In this document: positions 1 to 11,590 of the stretch, piece by piece | Layout: every line of letters begins with the position of its first letter | How positions within the stretch are numbered: position 1 is the first letter of the stretch | NCBI GenBank assembly: GCA_015680685.1 | Contig: MNCI01013909.1 | Span: 191,142-255,141, forward strand | From: Gnetum montanum | Taxonomy: Eukaryota > Streptophyta > Gnetopsida > Gnetales > Gnetaceae | DNA length: 64,000 nucleotides | Reading direction: 5' to 3' | Translations under genes and position numbers: made by a program | The notes under the pieces: model-generated | What the model was told of the DNA's origin: nothing | Database searches by the model: none | What the model saw: the letters and a program-made list of their open reading frames with translations, nothing else

Positions 1-869
1 CTTGCGAGTAGGGGTTCGTCATGATCATCTCTGTCATGACGTCTGTGATGTCTTCGTGGTGGTTCCCTACTCTCCCTACGTCCTTGCCCTTGCCCTAACT
101 CCTGACCTTCCTGTCGAGGTCTTTCATCTCCCTTACTTTTACCCTCTCCGTTGTGCTCACGATGGCTGCACCCAGATGTGGAAGGAGAGTGTGCATGGTG
201 AGATGAAGGAGAAGAGGAAGGGGATCCATCACCATGGCAATGTTTCTTACCTTCTCTTCAGCTGCTTCGGCCCCGATCGTTATAACGATCTAAGTGTCCG
301 TCCTTAGTGTGAGTGGTTGTTCCTGCCATGAACAGTTGGTGTTCATGGGGATCAGAGCCCGTAGCATGTACAGTTGATCAACGGCTCTGATGCCTAACCT
401 CTTCACCATTGTGAGGAGGAGGAACATCATTTTCTAAGAAACCCGTTATGAGGGGTTCCTCATCTCCTATTTCACTAAGGACATGGGGGACCTTGCCCTT
501 CAACAATGTGTGTTGGCTCTCCTGCCTTTCATCCTTCATATGTTGCAAAGCAGTGGGATGATAATCCCTTATATCATATTCTCCAGCAATGTATTCAACG
601 AATAAGTCCTGCATGCCAATCTGTGCTAAGGCACGAAAGAGCATGCTTGGAACAGATCGATCTGGTGGTAAAAATATGTTATCAAACAAATCTCTCCAGC
701 ACAACTGTTCATCCTAATGGAGGATAAAAGTGTAATCAGGAATATACTCATCGGGATGAGTATAAACTATCTTATATTGTTTAGGACTTGGCTAGTTTAG
801 GTTATGTTTATGTTGCTGACTGTCTTCCGTGTTATTCCTAGGTGAGTTAACCTTATGAGAAGAAGCCAT
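1..869 (-). pseudogene. gag: gag N-terminal region of element F, broken
   Basis: Reading the minus strand from an ATG at 869-867 gives a protein starting MASSHK, then HPDEY and WRDLFDNIFLPPDRSVP. This is collinear with the gag start of element A (WRDMEGSIVLPPDRVAP), although the two are clearly diverged. One TAG interrupts the first 40 codons. The open stretch 704-378 ends at a stop, and a Ser/Pro/His-rich tail follows toward position 1, ending in a DEPLLA motif that matches the DEPLLA before the gag core in A. Gag would form the particle in the cytoplasm. This copy is truncated by the window edge and not translatable as it stands. Confidence 0.7.
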
Positions 870-929
870 TTTATTGGTGTGTTNTTCTAGTCTTTTATGG
901 TTTATCTCATATGCTAAAGGGTGAAGGGT

Positions 930-1740
930 TGAGAGAACTAACTACTCTAACTAAGGACCTAAGTCTAAATTAACTAGCGTCAACATCCATTCCCACTTAC
1001 CGTACACACCCTGAACTGTGCAACTGTGGCTACCAAACGCTAATCATTACTGGGATCACCACATGTAACGCACGTGCTCGAAGTGGTCGTACTGAGGCAC
1101 TTAACTAGCTTAAGTGTGATAAGCAGCTGATTCCTTGACTAGCCGTACACACCCGTGGGTGCTCGTAGCCAAGTCGTACTTATCCCACATTCTAGGCGTG
1201 AAGGGTGAGAGAAACCTAACTAGCCTAAGTGCGATGAGCAGCCGATTCCTTGACTAGCCATACACACTGAGACTACCACTAGGATTACCAAGCGTAGATC
1301 CTGGAACACTACTGGGTTACCAAGTAGTCACAATGCTCGTAATCAAGTCGTACTCACACCGCATGCGACGAGCAGTTGATTCCTTGACTAGCCGTACACA
1401 TCCTTAGATGCTTGTAATCAAGTCGTACTCGTACCGCATTATAGGAAAGCAATAAATAACAATAAATAAAATCCTATCCATGCACTGCAAGGTTTATCCA
1501 ATCAAGTTCGTCTTGATTGCCATACACAACTTGTGTTCAGGTACAATGTTGCTCTAATAAAGAGACGTTCACTCTAGGACTTCTACTTCTAGCCAGGATT
1601 GGGAAATGAGGGGAGTGCCGCCTCTTATTTATAGATTTGGCGGCAGACTGCGATATCGCGTACGCGATATCACAGGGGACGATGCGATATCGCGGCTTGT
1701 GCATATCGCATCTCATCAACCTTGCATGCAAATCCTCCAT
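930..1740 (-). repeat. LTR of element F
   Basis: On the minus strand the U3 holds near-palindromic GATATC/CGATATCGCG units (1651-1700), then a TATAAATA box (1626-1633 on the plus strand as TATTTATA). The R/U5 carries the family phrases for 'gcggtacgagtacgac' and 'ggtaacccagtagtg' in reverse complement. It is the same LTR class as those of B, D and E. The terminal TG and CA bases are not certain. Confidence 0.65.
1122..1402 (-). repeat. Triplicated segment inside the F LTR
   Basis: A phrase of about 30 bp, AGCAGYYGATTCCTTGACTA followed by GCC(G/A)TACACA, occurs three times, at 1122, 1237 and 1371. The copies are 115 and 134 bp apart and each is embedded in a larger imperfect repeat. LTRs of B, D and A carry the corresponding phrase only once, so the R/U5 part of this LTR has been expanded. 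Confidence 0.7.
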
Positions 1741-1750
1741 GGGTTGCCAA

Positions 1751-3583
1751 AGCAGCTGTTGTGAGCCCTTGAATATGATAAAAAACTACTCCTCTACTAC
1801 TTAGGATATCTTATGCCAACACTAGTAGGAGCACTTCTTTAGTCTCTTCGCGTTGATACCTCTTAGCCTTGCCACTGTCACCTTTCAAACCTCTAATGAA
1901 TCTAGTTTTGTAATGGATGAGAAACATAGTTACTAGAAACAAGAAACAAGTAGCTCAATTACAATGGAAATGTAATGAAAAACTATGTAGTTAGAAGGTT
2001 GTGGTAAGAAATGAAATTTATACAATGAAATAATTATAAATATATTTTTAACAAAAACATAAAATTTGAGATTATATAGATGAAAATAATGAACCAAGAC
2101 TACAAGAGTATGTGAGAAGAAAATAAATTAATGCTTAAGCTATAGCTTTGATATTATACCACAATTATTAATACAAACAATAATTTTAAAAAGTATGATA
2201 TTAAGAATCTATGTGTTTTTGGCAATGATACAACTGTTGGTCAACACATGATGAAGAAGCATGATAGAGTTAGCTATTCCTATGGAAGAGCATAAAAACT
2301 TCCTTAGTATGTATTTAATGCAACATTTCCAACACATGAATATTTGATGACCATCATCTATCATGCTCATGTGTCCCTAGGTCTTACCCCTACCTGCTAG
2401 AGGGTCAGGCCATTGGCAAGTAGGGGTGGACCCAAAAACACATATATAAATAATGTAAAAAATGAATTTAATCATAATTGCGGTGAGTAGTTCAAAAGCA
2501 TAAGCTTTGAACTCTAAAATGGAGGTTGCAAGTTCAAGTTTTCAACCTTCAAAATTAAGTAGTTTGATTTTTGAGTTTTTTCTTTCAGTAGAAAGAGTTA
2601 GAATTTTTTAATAATTTTTTTCATAATGCATATGTGTTCCATGTGATGGGCATGTGTATGGGCATAAGCATACACATGCGCTAGCATTAGCAATAAAGAT
2701 GTAGTAAGGAACTTTGAATGCTCTTCCCTATTCCTCTTATGAGAATATTTACAAAACTTTAGGAATTAGTTGCCTAGAAGTTTAGATGAGAAAGATTGTT
2801 GGACAACGATAAAATAAAAAAATCAAAAGTAGAATCAAAATACACATCAAGTAGATTTTCACAACATAAAAAAACTTAAAAGCATTATTAATAGCTAATG
2901 TAGCAAGATAGACCTACCAAATCATTTTTGGAAGCTTGAAAATTTAGCAACTAAAATATTGAAGTATAGATCTAGCATAAAAACACCTATAAAATTCACA
3001 AGCATTATAAAGAAAACAAAATATTCTCAACATTTTTGAAAATACTTACAACAACATAAAATTTTAGCAAATCTAGAAAGAAATAAAGGTAGTTTAAATG
3101 GATTCCAACACAAAAGCTTCATTAATGACCATCGCAAAAAAATCTTTAATAACAATAAATGTAAAAGCAACATTGTAGGCTTGAAAATCTAGCAACTAAG
3201 GCATGTTAAAATTGATCTCATTGGTTAGAAATCTTGCATAGGGTAACAATGTTTACAATCTAGTACATGTGACAACATTTACATAGAGGGAGAATCAGAT
3301 ATAACATAGAGAAAATAAAAAACTCTTAAAAATTTAAAGCATACTTACAACTAATTGAAACAATCAAGCTAGCTTAGGTAGATCCAATGATCTACACAAA
3401 AACACAATTAATCAATGATGAACCCAAAGAAATCTTTAACGAAATAATTTTGGAAACCATTTGACCAAGAAAAGCATGTCAACATCCACCAACAATCTAT
3501 AAAAAGAACTTGAACATGATTAATAAGCTCAAACTAAAAGATAGTTTTTGAAACCTTGCAAATTTACCAAGTAAAGCAAGGCA
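1751..3583. other. AT-rich spacer between elements F and B
   Basis: I see no open frame of note, no LTR and no RNA gene in this stretch apart from a weak SINE-like candidate near 2478-2640. The composition is strongly A-rich. The last five bases (ACATT, 3584-3588) are the left target duplication of element B, so this is the pre-insertion flank that continues at 26764. Confidence 0.6.
2478..2640 (+). mobile_element. SINE-like remnant (tRNA-type promoter), weak
   Basis: A possible box A (GCGGTGAGTAG near 2480) is followed about 45 bp later by a box-B-like GTTGCAAGTTCAAG (2525-2538), then a T-rich tail. The spacing suits a tRNA-derived SINE head, but no second copy of this sequence is seen in the window. 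Confidence 0.3.
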
Positions 3584-3588
3584 ACATT
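3584..3588. repeat. Left target-site duplication of element B
   Basis: ACATT directly precedes the TG of the left LTR. The same ACATT follows the right LTR at 26764-26768. This exact 5-bp match fixes both ends of element B. Confidence 0.9.
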
Positions 3589-4437
3589 TGATAATGTCAA
3601 TTTTTGTTTGCCTATAAGATTGTAGCATGAGCTATGTCATCGCATATGTGATATCACGGGATGTGTGCCAGCCTATAAATATAGCACTCAAGCACACAGA
3701 TCCACAATAAGTTTCATTTTATAGTAATAGAACTCTTTTAGTTTGTTTTTGTTAATTTATTCTTAAGTACTTAGAAGTGTGAATGTCCACAGTGTAGTGT
3801 GACTTAGTGAACAGAGTTTTTATTCAAACATCTTGTACTTGGGCTTAAGTGTGACTAGCAATAAAGATCGAGCTATTTCATACTATTGCAACATTCTCCT
3901 AGTTTCTTATTTTACTTAGCATAATGTTTACTATTTTTCTTAGTTAATGTTTTAATATTCCATGTAGTTTCTATTACTATTGTTATTAAGCGAAATGAGT
4001 ATGACTAATCTTGAGCACTTAAGTGTAATTGCTTGGTAACCGAGTAGTGTTATTGCTTGGTATGCCTAATAGTAGTACACTTGGTATCTCAGTAGTAATT
4101 ACATAAAGCCCAAGGTGTGTATGGAAGATTAGGAATGGATGCTCATCGCCATAGGCTAAACTAGATTCATTTACTTGTTTTACTTAGAATTAGAAACTAC
4201 TTTCATTTTCATTATGTTTGCTAAGAGTAACAATGGCCTACCAACATCAGATGTCATATACCTCATGGTGAGCTAAACCATATACATAGATTCCACTAGC
4301 TCCACATGGGAAAATGATCCCAAACTTAAACCAATTGCTAGCATAATTACATTGTCCTATCCATGGATTACGATATGGTTGCATGTGAACATCTATCACT
4401 TGTATGGGTAGGTGTTGGATTACTCCACTGCTCATCA
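3589..4437 (+). repeat. 5' LTR of element B
   Basis: It starts TGATAATGTC and ends CTCATCA. A TATAAATA box lies at 3674-3681 inside GCCTATAAATA, and an AATAAA signal at 3870-3875. It matches the 3' LTR (25897-26763) along its whole length with many scattered substitutions and small indels, which points to an old insertion. Confidence 0.9.
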
Positions 4438-4456
4438 TGGATGCTATTGCAGAGGA
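4438..4456 (+). other. Degenerate primer binding site of element B
   Basis: TGG directly follows the LTR end, and TTGCAGAGGA a little further on still resembles the second half of the complement of the plant tRNA-Asp 3' end (TGGCGCCGTTGCCGGGGA). The middle is scrambled. Position and partial match support the call. Confidence 0.55.
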
Positions 4457-4571
4457 CAAATCAATGTATGCTGAGTAATTAATTTGACAAAGTTCATCAT
4501 ATTAGAATTCAAAGTTAAAATTCATAACCTAAATAACTAAGCACACTTAACCAAATGTCTTAAACCACAAC

Positions 4572-7060
4572 ATGGCTTCAAACAAGGATACATCATCACT
4601 TTCCAAGGATACAAAAACAGGTAATGAAAGAATTAGTGACGAAGAAGAATGAAGTATGTTAATGCAAGCAAGAATCTCATATGCTCATCATGATTCTTAT
4701 TATCTTGATTTTACTTTCATCTTTCACCAAGATGGGTGACCAAGGTGGAGAGATGTCCAAGGTAACATTGTTTTGCCTCCAAAATGCTCAACAACCATCA
4801 TGCTTTAGACAACTCTAAGGGGCATGAATCTAAGCAAGGCACTTGATAGGTCTGATGTGACCAAACACATGACATGATCCTATTAGCCCACTGAGAACCA
4901 AGTAAATAGAGATGCTACCATGGAAATCAAACATGTCTAGAATAAGGAAAATAAAGTCAACACTCCTAGTGTCTTAGAAGAGCTTGATGGTGATGCATTC
5001 ATCGTTGAGCAACTCCACCAAAATCATGAAGTCTGTTCACATATACCTATTATTGGAGGAACATGTCAAAGTTCAACTACATTCCACCCTAGCGAAGACA
5101 CATAAGAGGGAGGTAGTTGAGTCAAAGTATAAGCAGGACTCAAGGCCAAGAGTTTCTACAGGATCCTATAGAGAAGAATACCAAAGTCATGCAAGGAGGA
5201 TAAGTCAGCATCATTCTCCTACTACCTCATTCTCATCCTCACGATTGTCAATGAACTCTAATAGGAGGAGGCTAAGGTGCCAAGACCATGACAAGAAGGA
5301 GAGAAGGATTCATGATCATCATGACTATCGCTCAAGGAATTCAGATGAGGAAGATGAAGATTATGAACAAAGAAGATTTAGGGATTGAGGAGAAGATCAT
5401 GAAAGGTATGAGCACAAAAGAGGGCACTGCTATAATAGAGCACAGAAACTTGATCACGATGATGAATCGTTAATGACAACTCATAGCATGATTAACATAT
5501 AAGAAGCTATTTACATTTCAATCAGGCATGCGAGGGATAGCCATATCAAATGGCTCAATATGAATAACATGCCAAGATTTGAGGGTGGTTATAATGTTGA
5601 TCCACAACATCACCTCCAAGGTTTTCATGATGCCTGCATCCTATAGAATATTGAAAGTCATTAGCAGAAGTTGAAGTTATTTCCCCAAATACTTGTGAAA
5701 GAGATAGAGTGCTGGTATAGATTACTCGAACCTAAATCAATCAGAAGATGAAGTACCATGTTAGAAATTTTCCATGACAAATATCAAACCTACTCATAAG
5801 TGTCCAATTTAAAGAAACAAATCCAAGGATGGAAGTAAGGGATTCATGAAACCCTTGATGTAGTAATGGGTATGTACTATTCACTATTACACAAATGCCC
5901 ATGTCATGGATTCTCACAATGGGAACAACTAAGGCACATTGTGTAAGGGTTATAGAAAAAGACCAAAGAGACCATTGGGGTTTATGCCCAAGGATGATAA
6001 TCTAAAATGACTACCCATTGAATTCAAAGCTTGATTGATTAAGTGTCAAAGGAAGAAGGCAAGTTAAGAAAGAAGGAATTAGCAGAAGACTATAACAGAG
6101 ACTCATCTATTAGGAAAAGAGATGTAAGAGTTTGTGACACTCAAGAGGAAGAAACCTTGGAATAGACAATTTAAAAGAAGACTCTACCAATTTAGAAATC
6201 TGTAACTGACATTGTAAGAAAGGTAGAGAAAATGTGAGACACAGTTGATCAAAAACTTGCAACAACATTGAATATTATGGAGGAGAGAACAAAGTAAGCC
6301 TTTGAAAAAGGGAAGAAAAAGAAAAAGAAGATAGATTTTGGACAAAATAGCAAAGTAACTTCAATGGTTGAGTGCTTAGACATAAGCTCCACTGATGAGG
6401 AAGGATGTGCTATGTGTTAGTACAAACATCCCAAGGGGTGTTGCCCAGTAATAGCACATTTACAAGAGACAAGGGCATATCCACTTAATCCCAAATTTGT
6501 GAAGAAACAAATGCCTAGAAGGTTACCTTATCCTCAAGGTAACTACAGGTAGAACTTTCAACCAACATTATATCACAATAGAGATTTGTCACAGCCACTA
6601 GAGTAGTACTATCAGTAGTGCCAACAACCCCAATCGTGGGTCATTCCACCACCTCACCAATAATATCCATACAAGTAGCTACATCCATATGGATAGTTTG
6701 TAGAATGTTCAATCTCTCTTGGTAATGCTACTATCCAAACTCCACAATATTACCCAACTAAGTACCATAGACTAGTGCCGCCAAGAACAAATCCAAACCC
6801 CTATATGCATCCACTAGTAGCTAGTTCAAACCAACACCTAAATCCTTTACCACTAGTGCTACCTCCTATAATGTAAGGGGAACTGCCATCACAATCGTAG
6901 TAGAAGAGACAACAAGGATAGTTAGTATGCAAGAGGATGTGATTATATATGAATCACAACCTAGGAAACCACTATTCTTTCAAATGAGTCCTAAAAAGAT
7001 TTGATGGATGGAAAGCACATCTACTCCACCCTAGTCACATCCAATTCTTCTCAACACAAC
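4572..7060 (+). pseudogene. gag: gag of element B, broken
   Basis: The likely start is ATG 4572 (MASNKD), matching MASSHK in element F. Next come the WRDVQGNIVLPP block, an Arg/Ser/His/Asp-rich stretch (about 5100-5390), the gag core beginning MNNMPRFEGGYNVD (5560) with WYRLLEPKSI, and a CX2CX3HX4C-type zinc knuckle (about 6400-6440, one Gln codon now TAG). A Tyr/Gln/Pro-rich tail follows (6530-6900). More than a dozen stops and at least one frame change break it. Most stops sit where relatives have Gln or Trp, as expected from C-to-T decay of methylated DNA. Confidence 0.8.
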
Positions 7061-7189
7061 AAGCTTCCATCTTTTTCAAATTCAAATGTCACAACTGTCA
7101 TGCTTACTCAAATAATCACTCATTCAATAAAGGTAAGAAGCCTTCCACAAAAGTGAACTGCTTCAAGAAGTCCCTTAGTTTTCCTTCAG

Positions 7190-7560
7190 ATAGTAGGATA
7201 GAAACCATGTAAATCTCTACTTGATTCTAGGTTAGAAGTAAGCTTGATCTCACAAGATATGTACTAGGCCTGGAATCTACTACTACTAAAGAAGAGTAAC
7301 ATCTAGTTAAAGCTTGTAAACCAGTCAATCATAGTTCCACTAGGACAAGTGGATGACATGATCACAACCATCAGTGGTTGGTCTTACCTTACAAATTTTC
7401 TAATTATTCATGTAGGGAAAAATAAGGGAGAATTTTGAATTATCATGGAAAGAGCTTGACTTAGCACTATTGATGCTAAGCTTGGAATTTGTGACCTATC
7501 CTTGGAGATTTCCAAGGAAGATGAAGCTAGTATTATATAAAGATGAAGAGTTTCATGTAT
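7190..7560 (+). pseudogene. Aspartic protease region of element B, broken
   Basis: The reading LLDSRLEVSLIS (around 7217-7250) followed by LLLLKKSNI, VPLGQVDD and IIMERA matches element A's LLDSRSGVNLIS block and its downstream sequence. This is the retropepsin that cuts Gag-Pol. The third residue of the active-site triad is Arg (AGG) instead of Gly, in this element and also in A. Several stops interrupt the frame. Confidence 0.65.
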
Positions 7561-8030
7561 CACATACACCAAAGAATATGAAGAGTTTGCATATAAAGAA
7601 TATGGGCTATCAGATGAGAGGATACCAAAGCATGCAATAAATGTGTATAAGAAATATGTGTGTAGAGATGTTTGTATGTAACAACCACACAACAGGAAGG
7701 TGCCCAATGGTTGATCACAAATGAAGAGACTAAATTCAATAAATACATGGAGCCAGTAAAACAAATTGTTAGTGCCTACATTGAAGAGATCGATAAGTTA
7801 GAATAGTTAAGAGAAAGACACTCCTACCCACGAATAAGTCAAGAAGAAGAGACAGACTGGGGACGATTAGAGATCCTAGATACTATGGAACCAAAATTGT
7901 TGGAACTAAAAGCCCTATTGACCACATTATAATATGCATTTTTTAAAAATAAGAAGCTAGTAACAATCAAAGCCAATTTGAAAGGAGAAAAAAAGATGAA
8001 GTTGCTAGAGGTGATTAACAAATGGCCCAT
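7560..8030 (+). other. Protease-RT linker of element B
   Basis: This degraded linker has no open frame on the plus strand. Phrases resembling element A's linker remain: an EPV/EPS stretch before KQIVSAYIEEID, and KKLVTIKA where A has KLVIINV. Minus-strand open stretches here are chance readings of this sequence. Confidence 0.55.
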
Positions 8031-8694
8031 AGCCTTTGTGTGGTCTTATGATGAGATCACTAAAATTGATCTAAGAATCTATCAACATCAAATATATATA
8101 AATCTAGTAGTTAAACCATAATAGAAAATGCAATGAAGGCTCAATCCTAAACTAAAAGATGTAGTCAAGCAAGAGTTGGAGAAAATGGATAGTGAATGGG
8201 TTAGTCCCTTAGTAATTGTTCAAAAGAAGGGGGGCAAATGGTGTGTTTGCATTGACTTCTAGATGTTGAACACTACTACATTCAAGGATCACTTCCCTCT
8301 ATCATTTTTTGATCAGGTCCTAGATACCATTGCAGAACATGAGTATTATAGTTTTCTAGATGGATATAACAAATATAATCAAATCTACATTGCACTTGAA
8401 GACTAGGAGAAAAAAACATTCACTAGTTCATGGGGAACATTTGCCTACAAGCAAATGTCCTTCAATCTTTGAAATGCACCAGCTACCTTCCAAAGACTAG
8501 TACTAAGCATCTTCCAAAAGCAAATTGGAAGTGGCATTTAGGTGTTTATGGATGATTTTTTGACATATGGGTTGGATTTCAAGTAGCACTGGATTGGTTG
8601 AAGTAGGTATTGAAAAAGATGTGTTGAAACCAATCTTAAGCTCAGCTGGTAGAAGAGCCATCTTATGGTCCAAGATGGTATAGTGTTGGAACAT
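8031..8694 (+). pseudogene. pol: RT domain of element B, N-terminal part, cut by element C
   Basis: Recognisable motifs are YQHQIYI, LNPKLKDVVKQE, SEWVSPLVIVQKKGGKW (fingers), TFKDHFPL, YYSFLDGYNKYNQI (palm motif A), TSSWGTFAYKQM, NAPATFQR and VFMDDFLTYG, the catalytic box in its Athila-type FMDD form. About 13 codons present in A between KQELE and DSEW are missing. The domain breaks off at GIVLEH because element C is inserted at 8695, and resumes at 18713. Confidence 0.85.
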
Positions 8695-11167
8695 TGTTGG
8701 CACATTTCCTGCCATTTTATGGAGTAGTGATGGTTGGTATTGAGGAAAATTTGATGCCTATTTCATTTCATAAGTTTTTTATAAAAGGAAAGCTAACTGA
8801 ACAACATGACTAGAACTAGCTTTACTTAAGACTTTGCTAAAGGCATGAACCTGAAAGGGTCACATACTAGAAATTATACAAAAGAGTTAAAAAATTATTG
8901 GTTGGTAGTAGGATAAGATGCACTAACTTTCTTTTTTTAAAAAAATGAATTATGGTATATTGGTATCTATGCTAAATTAGCATATGGGAGTCAGTGCTTA
9001 TAGATTTATAATTCAAGGAAAAATCACTTTGATTTTGCCTCAGGTTCCTATTGAGAAAATGAAGAGTTCCATTAGATAGAGTTTTTTCAAAATGACAATC
9101 AACAAATAATAATAACAATATTAAAATTGGAATTTTTCAAATTACTATTTGTTATTACAGAGAACAAAATACCTTGAAGGACTAGTCATGGCCATAGAAT
9201 TAGAATCTGAAAGAAGCTTTCGCTAAAAGCTTTCCCATGGAATTTGCCATGGCCATCAAAGAACTTAAGAGGATTGTTAAGGTCCTTTGCCAACATGTGT
9301 GGGCTTTAAAGCAATTCCTTTGGTAAATGTAACTTCTAGTAACAATAATAGTTGCAGTGTAATATTGTTGAGTATCCAAAAGGCCAAATTCTCACTAAGC
9401 CTAGAGTTAACGTTGATCTCGTCCCTGATGCAATGCCCTACATTCAATTCAAAATCTCAATAACCATAGCTCCAAGCCTATTGATGGTAATCAGAGAAAG
9501 CAAAGAAATGATTCGTCCCTCATCCATATTGTTAGCTAGAGTTCTACCCTTGAGATAGGGCCTACACTCCATTTCAAAATTGATGAGGACATTCCTAAAT
9601 CCAAAATTGTCATAGCCATAGCTTGAGCCTAAAATTTGCATTGGTTGTAGTCACGACAGGTGTAGCTTTGTCTTGGAGAAGAAACAAAAGTAGCAACTAT
9701 AGTCTGGTAAGAGTCCAGATGCATTTGTAACGCTTCAATGAAGAAACTACACTTATGTTGGTTTACACATGTAGTCTCAGCAATGTCCATCACCATATGC
9801 AAGTGCTCCCATAGACTGTGCCTTGTGACATTGTTGCTCGGTGAAAAAGGAAACTTTGTGTTACTCCATGCTCTTGTTGTTGAGGCACAAGTGGCACAGA
9901 GTACCATTAGGGTTTCTTCCCCATTTGGTTGTGATCAAAGGAATTCTACCTCTAGTTGGACCCTCTAGCAAATTGTTGTGCCTCACTAGCTCCAACCCTA
10001 GTGGTGTCTTCCACATCATTATGTGTAGTCCCCTGACACAAAAGTGGCTATGACATTAACAACAAGTAGGCAACATGAGTGCATCAATCAGTTGTTACAA
10101 GGCCTACGATGGCACAACAATAGGTGAGTAGCTGGTAGCAACATTGATAGTCCAAACCATAGGTGCAGAAGGTAGTGTGTGTTGCTAAGGATTTTAGCAA
10201 TTCTCATGGTGGAATCTCATGTAGCAGATGTGGTGGTAGACATAGGCAACACATGCTATAGGAATAATGATTAAACCTTATTCGATGGATGAGATCCCAA
10301 GTGTGAAAACGTGTCAATTCTTACATGAATTAACCAAGAAAGGTTTCATGCATACGAAGAAAAGATTTAAATAATTTTTTTGTTGTCTCTCATAACGCAC
10401 TTACACTTTTTCTTATATATATATATACATAAAGTTATCATTTTAAAAAGTTAAAGGGAGATTATTGGATGAGACACATCCCAATTTTGAATTAATTTTT
10501 CCATAATTTCCTAGGGTAATTATGAATAAATTTCCTAGATATTTGTACCTACCTTAATCTTTTATGATGATTGTAACCATCCAAAGCCACTATAAAAAGG
10601 TCTTGAAGAGAAAACAAATAGGGGAAAATTAGTAGAAGCAGCTTTGAAGAATATTGAAGATTTCTTGTAAATCATGGCTTGCTAAAGACATCAGTTCAAC
10701 TACTTTGTTTCAATCTTATGAGTTCATTTATTCCCATTTTGTTTTAGTTACTTAGCTAATAGTTTAGATAATATACTACATCGCATTTAATTTTGGAATT
10801 TTTTCTAGGTTGCTTTTATAGCTCTATTTTTGCACAATATTAGACTTCTATTAAGGTTTGTCATAAAAGAGCTTATGTTTTGAAAAGCCTCTAGATCAAT
10901 TTAATAGTAATGTCTTAACGAAATTGTCTATTTCAAGCATAGAGAATCTAGGAGAGTATTTGATGTTTTGAGATGACTAAAATAACTCCCTTGTTTTAAA
11001 GTGTATTACCTTAGTATTTCAATCCTAAAATTGTCAAATTTTTTGAAGGCTTTGTTGAATGCAATACTTAACAACTATTAGCTAGACAAAATAGAAGCTC
11101 ATACTTTTTTGTTTACGCAACATTTTTGATAGTGTAATAATATTTTCTTTTACAAAATTGCTTGCTG
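8695..11167 (+). repeat. 5' LTR of element C, 3'-truncated
   Basis: It aligns with the first ~2.5 kb of the right LTR (15580 onward), including a TA/CATA microsatellite (10410-10432) and the TATAAAAAG-containing stretch near 10592. Similarity stops abruptly after CTTGCTG (11167), where pol-related sequence begins. A deletion has therefore removed the LTR end, primer site and gag. Minus-strand open stretches within it (for example 9629-9907) recur in the other LTR only because LTRs are copies. Confidence 0.85.
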
Positions 11168-11590
11168 CCCTATAAAATAGAACATATAGGTAGAGAATAT
11201 AATTATATAGCTGATGATTTAGCAAAGGTAGCTTCAACATTAAATGTAAAAAAGGTAGAAAGGTACGAAGGGGTACCAATAGAGAATGAACATTAGCCAT
11301 GAGTACCAAATAACATAAAGCATTTACAAGTATTCAAAGATGATGATCAATTACTTCTATTATTGAGAAATAAATAAGAATTCAAAAGTTAAATCATACT
11401 TGAAATAGCATCAAGGTTTAAGACAAATTCTATTCCCAAAAAGGTGATTGATTATGAACATGAGTTTGGCAAAAATTTGCTTGATAGAAATGATATATAG
11501 AATTTAGATGATCAAGCTTTTGAAGCAGTACATCTTGGATCTATTGAGATACCAAAAATGTTAAATGTTAGAAAGGAAAAGCATTTATCT
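11168..11590 (+). pseudogene. Remnant upstream of RT in element C, RNase H-like tail
   Basis: The first ~150 bp read NYIADDLAKVAST, which resembles the C-terminal end of an RNase H domain (AD-LA-LAS) of the extra RNase H type found in Tat-lineage elements. A linker follows (VIDYEHEFGKNLLDR, EAVHLGSIEIPK). Its place before RT is unusual, since I would expect such a domain behind RT-RNase H. It is short and broken by stops, so the domain call is tentative. Confidence 0.4.

Larger units (their letters stand above)
1..1750 (-). mobile_element. Athila-like LTR retrotransposon F, 5' end (partial)
   Basis: This minus-strand element runs off the left edge. Reading right to left there is an LTR (about 1740-930) and then the start of gag (869-1). 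It is tied to elements A, B and D by the gag N-terminus, the GATATCGCG-rich U3 and the TATAAATA box followed by the same R/U5 type. No tRNA-Asp primer site could be found between LTR and gag, so that stretch has decayed. A single N lies at 884. The outer LTR border is uncertain by tens of bases because no target duplication can be checked. Confidence 0.75.

Noticed and set aside
2-307. Plus-strand open frame of 101 codons at the window start
   Set aside because: The minus strand here reads as the Ser/Pro/His-rich part of gag of element F, matched block by block with element A. The plus frame is its shadow.
9629-9907. Minus-strand ORF in the C LTR, with a similar one at 16562-16879
   Set aside because: The two copies are alike because they lie in the two LTRs of one element. 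No domain was recognised and nothing shows coding selection.
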